A DNA stretch of 64,000 bases from Mesocentrotus franciscanus (GCA_037976565.1 CP137669.1:37040912-37104911); one strand, 5' to 3'; shown: positions 12,224 through 24,736, counted from the stretch's first letter. The notes: generated by a model not told the origin, from the sequence alone. Numbers and translations: made by a program.

Positions 12224-13035
12224 ACAGGCACTGTATTCGAAAAGATGTTAAGTCACACTTTCTGTTATTGCTCAAAAATAGGGGAGAAAAAAATATCAAA
12301 GGAAAGAAATTGCTTCATTGCACTTCTGGTTCAATTTTCTTGACTTTGGATTACTAACTCTAAAATTTACAACACAAATGAGAAAATTAATCATCTTTCT
12401 CAATTTAACCATCACTGCAGATTTTTAGGCATTATACATATTTTTATAGTGAAGACAATAACATCTTTTCTAAATACAATGTCTAGGTAAGTATTTGTAA
12501 ATAGTTCTTATTCATTCTCCTCTTATTACGAATATATGCTTGTAAATAGTCAAATATGAATATGGAATACATAACAAAAAATGTTAACCTGGAAGTATTG
12601 ACAACTACAAAAAGTAACACAGATTTTGCATCATAAACAAACTTAGAGGTGCAATATGGAAAATTGCAGGAAACTATGAGCATTCAGATACTCCCAATTG
12701 ATCTGCTTTGGAAAGAATGAATCAATTATAACTATAAAAAAAGGGAAAACTAACAATAACAAAACGATGAGCCCAATGCTGGCAAAGAAGAAGTTTAGCT
12801 GATTGCTAGCAAATGCACATTCCAATTGAAAATAACTAAATAAGAAGCATATGCACTGCAAGCTTTAAAAATGAAATGTCTGACAAACATACAGGTCAAA
12901 CTTATCTTAAATATTTGGAGATGGAATAATCGTTCAATCGAAGGTAGTCCATCACAGTGCAGAGCGGGGCGGGGCTCTGTACAAACTTTTTGTATGTATC
13001 ATGGAATAGAATACAAATACTGATTACTTTGAAGG
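12224..13035. other. 3' flank of kinase gene and repeat-rich DNA
   Basis: AT-rich, no exon seen. A segment at about 12915-13003 (GGAGATGGAATAATCGTTCA.. through GCAGAGCGGGGCGGGGCTCT) recurs almost unchanged at about 13550-13630. Confidence 0.6.
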
Positions 13036-13632
13036 ACATGGTTAAAACTATTGCCCAAGGTGATCTGGAAACTGTACTGTGCCCTGAGACAAAGTTGAGG
13101 GACACAGTGTATGCTCGAGATCACCGAGGAGCTATAGTTTTAACCGTGACCCGAGAATTCAGAAGTCAATATTTGTTTTATAAAACGCATCCTGCTTGTA
13201 GATTGTAAAAAAAGGGATGTTTTAACAAAATATCTTGTTCAAAATGAATTTGAAAATTGCGGGAAATTTACCAAACTACAAAAACTGTTTATCCATCTAA
13301 AGACGTCCTTGCATTGCATGGGCAAGCAGAACTATGACCGGTAAATATATTTCATTATACTGCCCAGCAGTCAGAAGCCTGCAGTTAAGTTTTTACCATT
13401 CAAAGGCCTGGAATCTTCAAATGCGGTATATAATGAACCATATACCACTTTTAATATCAATAGATATATCTAACCATCTTATTGGATTGTAAAAGCACAA
13501 GCAAGCCCCCAAATTAAATTTTTATAAGCACAGGTCATGTCTAACAATTGGAGATGGAATAATCGTTCAATCGAAGGTAGTTCATCACAGTGCAGAGCGG
13601 GGCGGGGCTCTGCACAAACTTTTTGTATATTA
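12915..13632. repeat. Direct repeat pair of about 85 bp
   Basis: GGAGATGGAATAATCGTTCA.. CAGTGCAGAGCGGGGCGGGG.. ACAAACTTTTTGTAT occurs at 12917-13000 and again at 13548-13630 in the same orientation with only a few differences. The repeat is probably part of a dispersed element, with the MITE below lying between the copies. Confidence 0.8.
13036..13146. mobile_element. MITE with GGTTAAAACTAT inverted ends
   Basis: GGTTAAAACTAT at the left is mirrored by ATAGTTTTAACC at the right. The interior (CCCTGAGACAAAGTTGAGGG, ATGCTCGAGATC) is shared with a second, inverted copy at about 19213-19410. Confidence 0.7.
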
Positions 13633-14104
13633 TAAAATCGTGAACAATATCAATTGCTTTAGATATCAATAGTATACAAATAGCCATCTTCTTAAATTTT
13701 CACTTATCGGTTTCTCTCATCCAAATAACTTGACAGCAGGTTGGAATTACTTTTAAGAGAGAGAGAGATAAATAATACAATAATAGAGGAGAATATTGAA
13801 CAGAAAATTTCGTCTGTATCAATTTAATCATCGGTGTGCTGGACTACATATGAGTTGAAGTCTATATTCCATTCATGACACCCATCGTAAAAGAAATACA
13901 CTTGATTACGGCTTTCGTTAAAATGCATGCTTTTTATTAATATTTTTCTCAACACGAATCTTTACTTATGATCTCTTTACATTTTTTTTCATGGAGATTA
14001 CAGATAACAAAAATCCACTTTGTAGGGGATCAATTTCTCCCCATCTTTTTCAAAACTGAAAACTCAATTTTGCTCCTTGTTTTACGGGCATCCACAAGAT
14101 TTTT

Positions 14105-15066
14105 GTCTCGCCTGCATAGCGAAAGCGAGACCTAGGCGCCGCTTTTCCGGTGGCGGCGTCATCAAAAACTTAACCTAAGGTTAAGATTTTGAATTTTTAA
14201 CATAATTTTGAAAGTATACATTTCTCTTCCATGAAACTTGAACATAGGGATTATAAAGTATCCCCAATCATGTGAGTAGAATTTCAGGTCGCAAAGTCAA
14301 AGTCAAAGGTCATTTCAGGTCAACAAACTTAGACTATGTTGTGGCTGTAATGTGGCATCAACATCATAAACTTAACCAAAGGTTAAGATTTTTAATTTTT
14401 AACATAATTTTGAAAGTATACATTTCTCTTCCATGAAACTCAAACATAGGGATCATAAAGTATCCCCAATCATGTGAGTAGAATTTCAGGTCGCAAAGTC
14501 AATGTCAACGGTAATATCAGGTCAACAAACCTTGACTATGTTGTGGCATCAACATTAAAACTTAACCAAAGGTTAAGATTTTGATGTTTTATCATTATTT
14601 TGATAGTATACATTCCTATTCCATGAAACTTGAACATAAGGGATATCAAGTATCACCAATCATGTGATTAGTCTTTCAGATGACAAAGTCAAGGTCAAAT
14701 TTCATTTCAGGTCTGCAAACTTAGACTTTGTTGTGGCATCAACATCAAGATTTTGAAATTTTAGCATAATTTCAAAAGTGTTTGTTCAAATTCCATGAAA
14801 CTTGTACCCAAGGGTCTTAATATGAGAATTAATAAATCAATTTTTGTTATTCATATTTCATGAAAGTTATCAATCTTGGTACAAATAATAGTAAATAATT
14901 CTTCTGATGATTCTTCGTCAATATTCACTTTAAAATGCTGATTATATTCAAAGGATTTCATTTTGGGGGGCCTGCTAATGGGCCACCCTGCCTATACATA
15001 ATGTCCCAAGTTCCCAACCTCAATTTTTCATCATATCGAATTGCGTAATGCAGGCGAGACCGCCAA
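14105..15066. mobile_element. Non-autonomous element with TCTCGCCTGCAT inverted ends and internal tandem repeats
   Basis: TCTCGCCTGCAT at about 14106 is exactly mirrored by ATGCAGGCGAGA at about 15049. The body contains three to four tandem copies of a unit of about 185 bp beginning CTTAACC(T/A)AAGGTTAAG and containing CATGTGAGTAGAATTTCAGG and CAAAGTCAAAGGTCA. The copies diverge toward the right. No coding capacity. Confidence 0.75.
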
Positions 15067-15174
15067 AAGCGTTTCCCTTGTTAGTTATTTTAGTTATGGT
15101 TATTCCATAGGAATAACTCTACGTAAATAAAAATGCTATAAATAGCCATTTGCAGGAAACATGTACCAAATCTC

Positions 15175-15300
15175 TCACCCAAATCTTAGCCAAGCATGGT
15201 TTTTATACGACCCAGCCCAGTAGATCGATAGCCCATGAGACTAGTAACAATGCCAACCTGCTGAAATCTCAGACAAAATGTCAAAAAGCCCATGAGACCA
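15175..15300. repeat. Degenerate GCCCATGAGACT minisatellite
   Basis: AGCCCATGAGAC occurs twice (about 15229 and 15287) among degraded units such as CCCAGCCCAGTAGATCG. The same word forms a clean 16-bp array at 62225-62310. Confidence 0.5.
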
Positions 15301-15511
15301 TAAGTGGTTTCAGCCATTTTCAAAATGTTACTAATCAATACAGTTTACCAAAAGTTTACAAAAACAAACTAAAATGCCCTGTATCTCAATATGTTCAATC
15401 ACAGGTGAAGATACTCTTGAATATATTTATGTTCAATCAAAGGTTAGAATTTATGTGTAAGTTTATCTACAGTACCCACCATACAGAGGTGTATCCAGAA
15501 AAGGGTGAATA

Positions 15512-17556
15512 ATATAGGATTTCCCGGCCAAATTCGCGAGTTTGTCATTAAAATTAATTCGTCTTGCGTTCAAATTCGGCAGTATTTAGTGCTGTCAGGT
15601 ATATCTCGGGTTTATATTCCTTTTTCTAGTGTTCAAATCTATGACATTTTCGTTAGAATCTACGTATGTTTCATTCAAATTAATGAACAATGTGCTTCTT
15701 TCGCTATTTGGTCATTCGATTTGGCGCAACACGATTTTCTGACAACGCGACGGTGTACTTCTAGCATTCTAATTAATTTGTAGCATTCAAATTAGCACTT
15801 TGTGCACTTAAATTGATGGTCAATATACATTTCTCGTTTATTACACACTTTTTACAGCTCATTCTTTTTCTTTCAAGTTTTTTCATGTGTATTTCATCAT
15901 ATTTTATTTTCTTGCATTTATACACTATAGGCTATACTTATTAGATTTATCTGATATTCATCAGCATTTAAGTTTGATTGTTAAGACGAAAAAACAAAAC
16001 GACTTGCGTCTACGGACCTGATGGTCTCAATATTTTTGAAAATTTCATGTTAGGAAGTTGTTTGTCTTGTGTTTCATCATAAATTTATCATAATTTCATC
16101 ACAATTTCATTATGGAGGAAGGGTACTATATTGTGACTGGGGTAGGGACTAGAGTCACGCAATTTCAGCATGATTCATTATTAAGCCAAGTCTTAAAGCC
16201 ATCGATCTGCTGGCGGGGAAGTAAACTATGAAACTCTTTTAGAAAAACCATGGACCTATTACGGATGGACATTCGACGTGATTCTTTCTTTGATCCAATG
16301 AGTTCCACCGCCTTCTGATTATGTGCATCTTAATGAGAACATTCAGCTGTTCTAACAATAACGACTGCTCAAGCATTATCGGTCATTGACAAGGGAGCAG
16401 TTTCCCTCTTTTGGGTTTTGTTTGGATGGTGTGCTCTGTAAGAGTGTGTCTTTTAAAAAGCATCCCCAATGGGGAGCAGCAAAGTGGAAAAGCAGACGAT
16501 TTTGGTGATATGAAATGTATTATTACTGATTCGCACACTTTCGCACACACCCATGACCTTATAAAACAATTAGAAGGCCATGATCTTTATAAGCCCTGTG
16601 CATTGTAACTTTGGAATATTATGAGGAAATTGGGGGAAACGGGATTTTAAACCACAACCAATCTAAATATAACCTCTATCTGGAAATATAAACGTGTTTT
16701 TCAAAATAAAATACAGTACACGGAACAACAATTTCCGATTATAAACCAGAACTGCACATCGATTTTCCATGATTTAAGCGAGTTATTATCTTCTGCGCAT
16801 GATGATTAACATGTGTAAAATCACTATCTTGATTCTGTCCCGGCTTTTTGGCGGTGGACCTCATGAGATCAAAGTGAAGAAACATGTACGGAATGTTATT
16901 GAAACGACATTGACGGAGACAATCACAATGAATTCGTTAAGAAAACGACGAATGTCCATCCGTAATAGGTCCATGGAAAAACAGAGGGGTATGCTGGGTG
17001 TAAGAGACGATGTGAATTACTTTTGTAAAATTCCAAGTCTGTAGTAAAAAGGGGCGATTGAGGGTACCCCCAACTTTCCCGGGTACATGAACATGTCCGT
17101 GCAGAAATGCCATATCCCTTGATTTCGCCCCTTCTTTACCTAATGTCTGACTACACCCATCTGCATTGTCCTGAAAATGAATAAACGGAATAACAGCTTA
17201 GACCCCAATGGCAAATCGTGCATTTTAATTGCATTATTTTAAAACTGTAAACGTTTGTTGCAATTCTTCACTCTAACATTCCTAACTTGAATAAACATAT
17301 TTCGAATACGAATGACAGGTGTTAATTTGAATGATAAAAATGACGCCTCGACAAGTGACGATTAATTTGAATGCTAGTTGAGCAGTTTCTAAATTAAATG
17401 ACAGATCTATGTAACCCTTCGACCAAAATCCTAAATTAAATACAAAAATGGGAAAATTGAATGATAATTGGCATGGCAAAGCCGATCTGCGGTAACTTAA
17501 ATGCAAAGTAAATGAATTCGAATGACAAACACGTGAATTTGGACGGGAAATCCTAT
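15512..17556. mobile_element. Complete foldback element, about 2.0 kb
   Basis: The extreme ends mirror each other: ATAGGATTTCCCGGCCAAAT at the left, and the reverse complement of the right end reads ATAGGATTTCCCGTCCAAAT. The outer arms (15512-15800 and 17281-17556) consist of degenerate words around CATTCAAATTA / TAATTTGAATG in opposite orientation. Inside them is a non-repetitive inverted domain: CATGGACCTATTACGGATGG at about 16250 is mirrored at about 16945-16975, and further in the TTTGATC..CATGAG/TCCACCGCC block is mirrored at about 16290 and 16857. The left arm lacks about 60 bp present in the right. The central loop (about 16330-16840) has no recognisable gene. Confidence 0.82.
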
Positions 17557-17577
17557 AATAATAATAATAATAATAAT

Positions 17578-17668
<91 letters not shown>
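17549..17668. repeat. (AAT)n microsatellite
   Basis: Almost pure AAT array abutting the right end of the foldback element. It continues into AGGCATTTATATAGCGCC, a repeat-tail word seen elsewhere in the window. Confidence 0.95.
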
Positions 17669-17699
17669 GGCATTTATATAGCGCCGTCTATCTAGACAA

Positions 17700-18730
17700 T
17701 TCTATTCCGAGGCGCACAAGAAAAATAGAAAGAATGAGAGAGTTTGGATGAGTGTCATAGTAAATAGTAAATAGGGGGGAGGGGACCTCTCCCAAAAGAA
17801 AATTAGAATGTATCTAGGAAGCCTTGTGTACTTGTAAAGAACAATTTTCTGGGCCTACAAACATGGGATAGAGGGTAGGTGCTTATCAATCACGTAAAAA
17901 CACTATGAATGTTCTGAAAAAACTGTTCTCTAGCTGAGAAAAAAGTACATTCTGAAGTAAATGTCTAGGAACGATTATAACAAATTAACTATAATTTATG
18001 TAACGACAATCGTGAGTCAGTCTATTAGAGGATGATTCAGTGAAATGAGTACCCTATAATATGGGCCTTTTGTCTATTCAATTCAAGTCACTGGTTTTAC
18101 AAAGTGGATGAAATACTAATCAAGAAGGCCACCGATTAATAGAACAGTGTATTAGGGGTTCCCTTCATCTTCTCCCCCCTCCCTCCTTTTCTCCCCCCCC
18201 CCTTCGTTCTATGCTTCTGAACCATTTGAACCATAATAGTACTTTGTAGATGGTTTGAGCACCCCCTAACCCCCTGGGATTGCTATGTTCGCAATAAAAA
18301 AAGTATCTATTATCCTTATTATTACTTTTAATTAATGGGGGCGGGGGTACATATCCTCTGTGGGCTACCCTGTAGCTATATTATTTAATGGGGGGGGGGG
18401 CACATATCCTCTGTGGGACACCCTGTAGCTATTCCACTGTATGTACACTCTGCACAAAAGGTTTACAGAGAGTCTGAAAGATTCAAACATCACCTGACGA
18501 AACCTGTTTCTTGGTGCTTCTTTACTCTCTGCATAATTTTTAGGATCATCTACCTATAAGTTTATCTACCTACAACCACTTCGTAATTTCCTTTAGTGTA
18601 TTTTCCATCTTATTGGCTTATCTATGTTTGCAAGAAATATTTTATTGTATTTATGACTTTGTATGTTTTTATGAAAGTGGTGAATAAATTCAATTCAATT
18701 CAATTCAAGTTCATCCCAGTGTGCTTTACA
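17700..18730. other. Intergenic, small direct repeats and a LINE tail
   Basis: Holds a pyrimidine/C run at 18170-18205. A direct repeat of about 50 bp (CACATATCCTCTGTGGG..CCCTGTAGCTAT) occurs at about 18349-18385 and 18400-18435. An (ATTCA)n tail at about 18682-18710 follows GTGGTGAATAA and marks the 3' end of a LINE fragment on the plus strand. No host exon recognised. Confidence 0.6.
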
Positions 18731-18734
18731 TCAA

Positions 18735-18836
18735 TTAAGACTTTGTTGTTGCTCTATTCTGCTCGAAGGAGATGACAAAGTCAGCGTTGGCCTCGGCAAT
18801 CTTCCTCATCTCATCAAAGAGGCCCTTAGAAGACTT
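18735..18836 (-). CDS. Possible terminal exon of an unidentified gene
   Basis: The minus strand reads TATGATCAG as an acceptor, then 33 codons ending in TAA: KSSKGLFDEMRKIAEANADF, VISFEQNRATTKS. It is amphipathic and coding-like, with better codon character than the surrounding DNA. No upstream exon in phase was found to the right, where repeats begin almost at once. The family is not recognised. It may be the last exon of a gene whose body is beyond or has been displaced, or a duplicated orphan exon. Confidence 0.35.
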   Translation of the reverse strand, partial: KSSKGLFDEMRKIAEANADFVISFEQNRATTKS

Positions 18837-18937
18837 CTGATCATAGGAAAAGGAAATGGTGAATTGATTGACATTAATTGATGAATTGATACAGAAAGCA
18901 GTAGCAAGCAGGGGATATAAACATGAACATCTAAAAC

Positions 18938-19115
18938 ACCACTAGGCGTTGTGGCGTGCGCCTGTAATCCAGCTAACAGTGGAAGTTACAAACTGATTCA
19001 GCCGAGGACGCAGGTTCGAAACTGAGTCACGTCTTTCGGATGGTGACGTTAAAGGTCGGTCCCCAGACGTAAATAATCATATCTGATCGATACACGTCTG
19101 TATTTGACAAATAAA
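18938..19115 (+). repeat. SINE with SRP (7SL)-RNA-like 5' region
   Basis: GGCGTTGTGGCGTGCGCCTG followed by TAATCCAGCTAAC closely resembles the 5' Alu domain of SRP RNA, including the TGTAA loop word. GAGGACGCAGGTTCGAAACT supplies a box B-like GTTCGAAAC. The body CTTTCGGATGGTGACGTTAA matches a conserved tail word seen in other invertebrate SINEs (from memory). Non-coding. Confidence 0.6.
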
Positions 19116-19204
19116 TACACTTTAGCAGGCATATTTTGTTAAGGTATCTCTTCAAGACTTTACACTTGGAATGCGGTATATGAAATAAAAGTGGATCTGC
19201 TTAT

Positions 19205-19410
19205 TTTTGAGGTTATACGGTTAAAACTATAGCTCCACGGCATGCTTGAGACTGCATTATGTCCCTCGACTTTGGCTCGGGGTACAGTTCAGTTTCGGGA
19301 TCACTTCCAGGCCACAATAATCCTTTCAGATTGGACAGCCTTAAAACCCAACTACAACAACAACAACAACCTTGAGCAACAGTTTTAACTGTGTCCCTCA
19401 AAGCAGTCAA
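19205..19410. mobile_element. MITE related to the 13036-13146 element
   Basis: GGTTAAAACTATAGCTCC begins the copy, with CAGTTTTAACTGTGTCCC near the other end. The interior word TGTCCCTCGACTTTGGCTCG is the reverse complement relative of the 13.1-kb copy. A CAACAACAACAA tract is inserted. Confidence 0.6.
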
Positions 19411-19729
19411 TATTGTATTATGCCATAATGGTAGCATCAGAAGAAGAGTTTGAGTCCACAAGTGTCGGTGAGAGTGGCGAGGCCACAATTACTACAACTC
19501 TATCAAAAGATCGCTTGATACACTTTTTTATGCATGTTGAATTCTTGTCATAAATCAGGAAGTAAATAGATCAATGAAATGCATAGTGTATGAGGTGACT
19601 TCAACCGAATTCTAAGAAAAAGGAAGACATTCCTTGATAATTATGTCTGGTGAAATAGTACTTTTGATATGTCATGGCCATGTTATAAGCGCGTGCAATA
19701 TTCAAGAGCACACCAATGGTGCTATGACA

Positions 19730-20125
19730 GGGCTGTACTGACGGGTTTAAGTGGGGGGCTTGATCTTCCGGTCCCCCCTTTAAACAAAATCTGGTATTCC
19801 TTAGATTAAACACAAACAAATAATTTAAAATCTGTTTCTCACACTTTTCAGAGATGTTTCGTTTTGTGCCCCCCTTTTTTATTCTTCTATAGAATTCTTG
19901 ATCCGCCCCTGGATTGAACATAGCTCAGCAGTAATGGCCTTAAAACTCAAACGCGTAGCCAACATTGGCTGGATTCGGCGTACTCCGCCCCCCCCCCTCT
20001 TTTCGTCAATAAAACTTGTAATGGGTCTACGGAATTTCCTCGCTCTCGCCCCTCCCCACTCCCACCTCGTCTTAAGGAGAATTTCTTCCCTCTGTTTATA
20101 AACCTATGAATACGCCACTGGAATC
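19730..20125. repeat. Fragments of CAGTGGCG-type DNA elements
   Basis: GATCCGCCCCTGGATTG at about 19902 and AATACGCCACTGGAA at about 20110 are right-hand ends of two different elements of the CAGTGGCGGATCC / CAGTGGCGTA kind. The intervening DNA is C-rich and non-coding. Confidence 0.5.
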
Positions 20126-20578
20126 TGTTCGAGTGTAATTTAGAAATATGGCACACTTGGGACAGTGGAGCTTGAAAACAATTTCTCATTAATGGCCATG
20201 AAAGCATGGTTAGAAAATTTATTATGCATGTTCGTTTGTTTGCTGCTGTTGCTGCTTTTTATATACAGCTGTATACATCGGTAAAGCATTAGTCTTGTCG
20301 TATTCGACATATTTTAATCCCAAATATAGGACGGCAAAATGAGCTGTATAAATTAGACGTACTATACGTTCAGCGAATAGTGAGCATCTCTTAACTAGGT
20401 ACTGCTGTTTTTTTTAAATTATTTTCTCTGTATTTACATCACCATTCTGCATCTAGAAACTTGCGAAAGTGCAATTATTGTTGCATCGGCCGACTAATTC
20501 CCTGGTATACTTTCGCATGGTTTTATCAAACCTCGCATAATTTTAAAAGTTTCTTTTAGATGCAGTCGGATTGAAATC

Positions 20579-23500
20579 ATGTCGCATCTCTATTCAATCT
20601 GTGTTGGATTTGTCAATCTATCCTCAGTTTTTATTTTGGTGGCCATGATCAGCCTATTGGCTGTTGGATATTTCATCAAGACCAGGTAATTATATTCTTC
20701 TCATCTTTTTATGCATGCTGTCACGGAACGACGAACTTTTGGAGAAAAAAAATCTTAGAAAACGAATATTAGATATATTGATCTTACATCTGGAAAAATA
20801 TTTAGTTTTGTCGAATTCACTTGAGATTTTCTTGTTTTCATAATGATGTAAAATGTTAGAGCAAATCACTCAAAGAAACAATTTTGTTTGCTGTTTACTA
20901 CAGGGATGTTTGTCAAAAGTTGTATAGGCTCTGTTAGGGCAAAATATCTTGTCATTATGAAAAGGCTGGTTTAGGGATTGATTTTCCCCTCCCAAACATT
21001 AATTCTCTGTATTCAGATTGCAGTTTCGAAATACTTGATGTACTGGGTAGTAGCGATGAAATTACTCCCCTAAATTCACTGTCGTTACAAATACATACAT
21101 AAATCAAGTATCCATGAATCCTAGAATTCATTCATATTTTCGTGTCTGTACATACAAAATTTGAAAATCGTTACTTTATTTGTCAACAGTTGTCATGGTT
21201 AATATTCGATTAAATTCTCAGAAAACTATAACGAAATGTAGTGCTTATTGATAATGTATCGAGTGAATTAATAATCGCCACCCGCCCGCCCCTGTTCTCA
21301 CCTCCAATGAAATATTCATTCGGCTCTACCCTTAGAGGGACCCGTTTCCCCGCGGGTCCACTTGGCGTGCCGGTCTTGGGATACCTCCCATTCTTGGACT
21401 GCCGACGACTCCATCAGAGCTTGATGAGCCTTGGCCGTCGCTATGGCAACGTTTTCTCGCTCAAGATCGGCGCGCAGACGGTCGTGGTTCTGAATAGCGC
21501 TGACGTCATCAGGGAGTGTTTGGTTGGGAAAGCGACGAGTTTTGATGGACGACCGGTATGGATGCTGAACAAGGTTAACCAAGGAAGAGGTGAAGGATTG
21601 TTTGTTATTTTATCATCAGCCTAACACATGCTCCTTCTTATTTACCCTGCCAGGGCATGAGTACATTATTACTTATAAATTCTTTTCACATCTTTAAAAA
21701 ACTATATTTCCCTCCGTGTGATCCCCCTCTCTGTCTCTCTTTCTCCCTTTCCCTCAGTCTACTTTTCTCTTGCTCGCTCTTTCTCATTATATTAATCTAC
21801 TTCTCTCTCAGTCTCTCTTCTTTAAACACCCTTTTCTCCTTTCCTCTCTCCCTCATTTTTTAAGCAGACATCATTGATTTATCCAATAGGACACATCATT
21901 ATTATAATTTATATTTGCCAATTTTACGTTCACTGACGATACAACCTCATACTCAGACAGACACTATTTTTTGAACAATCAGAATTAGTCTCATAATTTT
22001 TTTGAAAATACATGTATGTATAATGCTTTTTGGGGGGGGGGGGCTATGTATGCCATATCGAAGATGATGGAAGGGAGAGCAAAATGAGATTCAGTTCACG
22101 TTGATTTGGGAGATGAAAGTGGCATGGAAAATAAAGCTTGAAATTGTGTCTTAAGCAGGAGAGAGCTAGATGTATCATTACATATATTTCTTTCTTTTAA
22201 ATGTGGAATTTTGTTCTTAAAGAAAAGAACCATGCTAATCCAAAGATATGTCATTACCAATATGATTACTGGGTTATATAGGATATAGTAATGCATATAA
22301 TCTTCCCATTTAAATACACAGGTATAGCCAACGAGCAACCCACCAAAGAGTGGCAAGCCCATCGCAAGGGATGGTCAAAGGTCACACGAAGTTTAACCTC
22401 CTATGATCTTGACATGGAGGGCAAGATATTACGTGACATTGACCGCATCATCTCTGTCTTAGAATCTAGTCAAGGACATCCAATCGATGTCTCCAAGACA
22501 GTACATATGGCTCTATGCAACATCATCTGTTCGTTATGCTTCGGGAAGAGCTACTCGTACAGTGACCGCGAGTTTCAGCAACTACTCAAAATGGCGGACA
22601 AGTTCTTCCGCTACCTTTCAAGCGCCAGTGCTGTGAATTTCTTCCCGATTCTCTGGTACTTGCCACTGAAAGCGAATAAGGCTGTAGCAGAGGGATACGA
22701 GGGTATCTTTGGTTTTGTGAAGAATCTCGTGGAGGAGAAGCAGGATGGAGTAGGGAGGATGCAGAACCGTGGGTTTATTGATGTGTGCTTGGATGAGGCC
22801 AAATCAAAGAAGAACTGTGATGGTCTAAAAATGAAATCCGAGAAGACTTCTGCAAGCATGCCAGGCACAAATATGGATCAAAATGGCGCCGCAGAGACTG
22901 CAGTTGACGACAAAAAGGATTTCACATCTTCTGCAGATTCCCATTGTCATCAACCCTCGGTCAACCCCAGGGCATGCAATGAAATGGACAACGACAACGA
23001 AAATGATGTCCTCAAACCACTTGACAAGCGCAGTCGACGAGCTATCTGCGAAGATGTGACATACGTAGCGACTGATATGTTTATAGGAGGAGCTGAAACA
23101 ACGCATGCAGGCGTGATGTGGGCTATCGTCTTCATGGTGCTCTACCCAGACACTCAGATTAGGGTACAGAAGGAACTTGATGATGTGGTTGATGGCCAAC
23201 GTCTGCCAATTTGGAGCGATCGACATCATCTTCCATACACGCAGGTAAATGCTGTACTTCCATTGGCACCATTGAATAAAAATGTCCACAAGCACAGTCA
23301 CTGGGATTAATGTCATGTTGATTTTCTTAAATTCTGCAGTAAATAAAATTTAAGACTCAACGATTCGTAATCATTTAATGTCTTTGTCAAAGCTTTCACA
23401 TTATTTTAATCTTTTTTTCTCGGGCTTAAATAATATAACATGAAAGGAAGTGACCCTGAGATCGGATCCAAATTGTCAAAGTTATTAGATAAAGTAAAGA

Positions 23501-24736
23501 ACCAATTTTTTAAGGATAAATATCATCAACTTCCTACTTATATCAAATCTCAAAAGATATTTTAAAAGCACAGCCCGTGCTGCCGATTTGGCCTCAAAAT
23601 GGTTTTGAAGATCCCTAGGTCACGATCGGTATAGGTAGTACATCGCACTAATTTCAGATCTACTAAAGACAATCCACTGCATAAAGTTGCCTATGAAGGA
23701 AATACTCTTGGAATTCCTAGACTTCAAACAGCTACCCTAAAATCACTACATATATACAAAAGGGTCTTTTCTTATTTCTTCTATGATAAAGGCTTGTCTG
23801 CAGGAGATCCTTCGCCTCGGCAACGTCATCCCCATCGCGATTCCTCATGTGACCACTCATGACGTCACAATGTCAAATGGATGCCATCTTCCCCGAGGGA
23901 CCACTGTCTTGTCCAACATCTACGCTTGTCACATGGACCCTAGTGCGTGGGAAAGCCCCAGAGAGTTTCAGCCGGAGAGGTTTCTAGATTCGGAGGGCAA
24001 TCCGAAGCGATTTGATCACTTCATGCCCTTTTCAGTAGGTAAATATGCCACAGTTAACGTTTTTGTCCGCGGCACGATTTACCCCACCCAGTGGTGCATT
24101 CAGAAATTTATAAACATGAGAGGTACACCTGCTAGCCCTATGTCCATGTGTAGAGACGCAAATTATTTTTGTCTCAGGTTCCTGGTTCCTGGGGGTGGAT
24201 ATACATGTACTTACTCCATCCAATGCCCCATGAATATATGCCGTTCCCACTTTCACTAAAAGTTTTAGGATAACAAGATCCATAAGCTCACAGTAATCAC
24301 CCTCATCACTATCATCATGAGCGCAACCACATTATGCCCATATTTATCATTAAAGGGTAAACATGGAAAACAATGAATATAATCTGCCATACTATGTCAC
24401 CCGTGAACCGCAAACCGAACTCGAATTAATGTGCTTATGTCTCTCGGTTGATATTAAGCAAAACAATCGGTCAAATGAAGATTTTTTTCAATTGTAAAGG
24501 CCTAAATATATTCTCTTTCAGGTCGTCGCATGTGTCTTGGAGAACAGTTGGCCCGCATGGAGCTCTTTCTCGCATTCACTCATATCTTCATCAAGTTCGA
24601 CGTCAGCCTTGCGCCAAATGAACGGCAACCATGCCTCGAAGGCCGCCCCGGAATAACGCACAGCCCCTATCGCTTTAAAATATGTGCAGTACCGAGAAAA
24701 GCTAGGAAATGGAACGGTAAAGACAACCAGACTTAA
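20579..24736 (+). CDS. Cytochrome P450, CYP2 clan, complete five-exon gene
   Basis: Exons 20579-20685, 21336-21589, 22322-23244, 23792-24038 and 24522-24736 join in phase to a 581-residue protein. Exon 1 encodes a hydrophobic N-terminal anchor (FVNLSSVFILVAMISLLAVG), so the enzyme should sit on the ER membrane. Then come a proline-rich hinge (FPAGPLGVPVLGYLP), helix-C WQAHRKGWSK, helix I GGAETT (residues 376-381), helix K EILR (433-436), FQPERF, and the heme loop FSVGRRMCLGEQ with the thiolate cysteine at about 515, split by intron 4. All P450 landmarks are intact. It is about 80 residues longer than a typical CYP2 because of a polar, acidic linker between helices G and I (residues about 290-365). 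Substrate unknown. Sequence style suggests CYP2U/CYP2-like monooxygenases; no subfamily can be named safely. Confidence 0.92.

Noticed and set aside
17512..17751. Poly-asparagine open frame
   Set aside because: It is the (AAT)n microsatellite read in frame.
22611..23316. Minus-strand open frames over P450 exon 3 (up to 163 codons)
   Set aside because: Shadows of the coding exon; no motifs.
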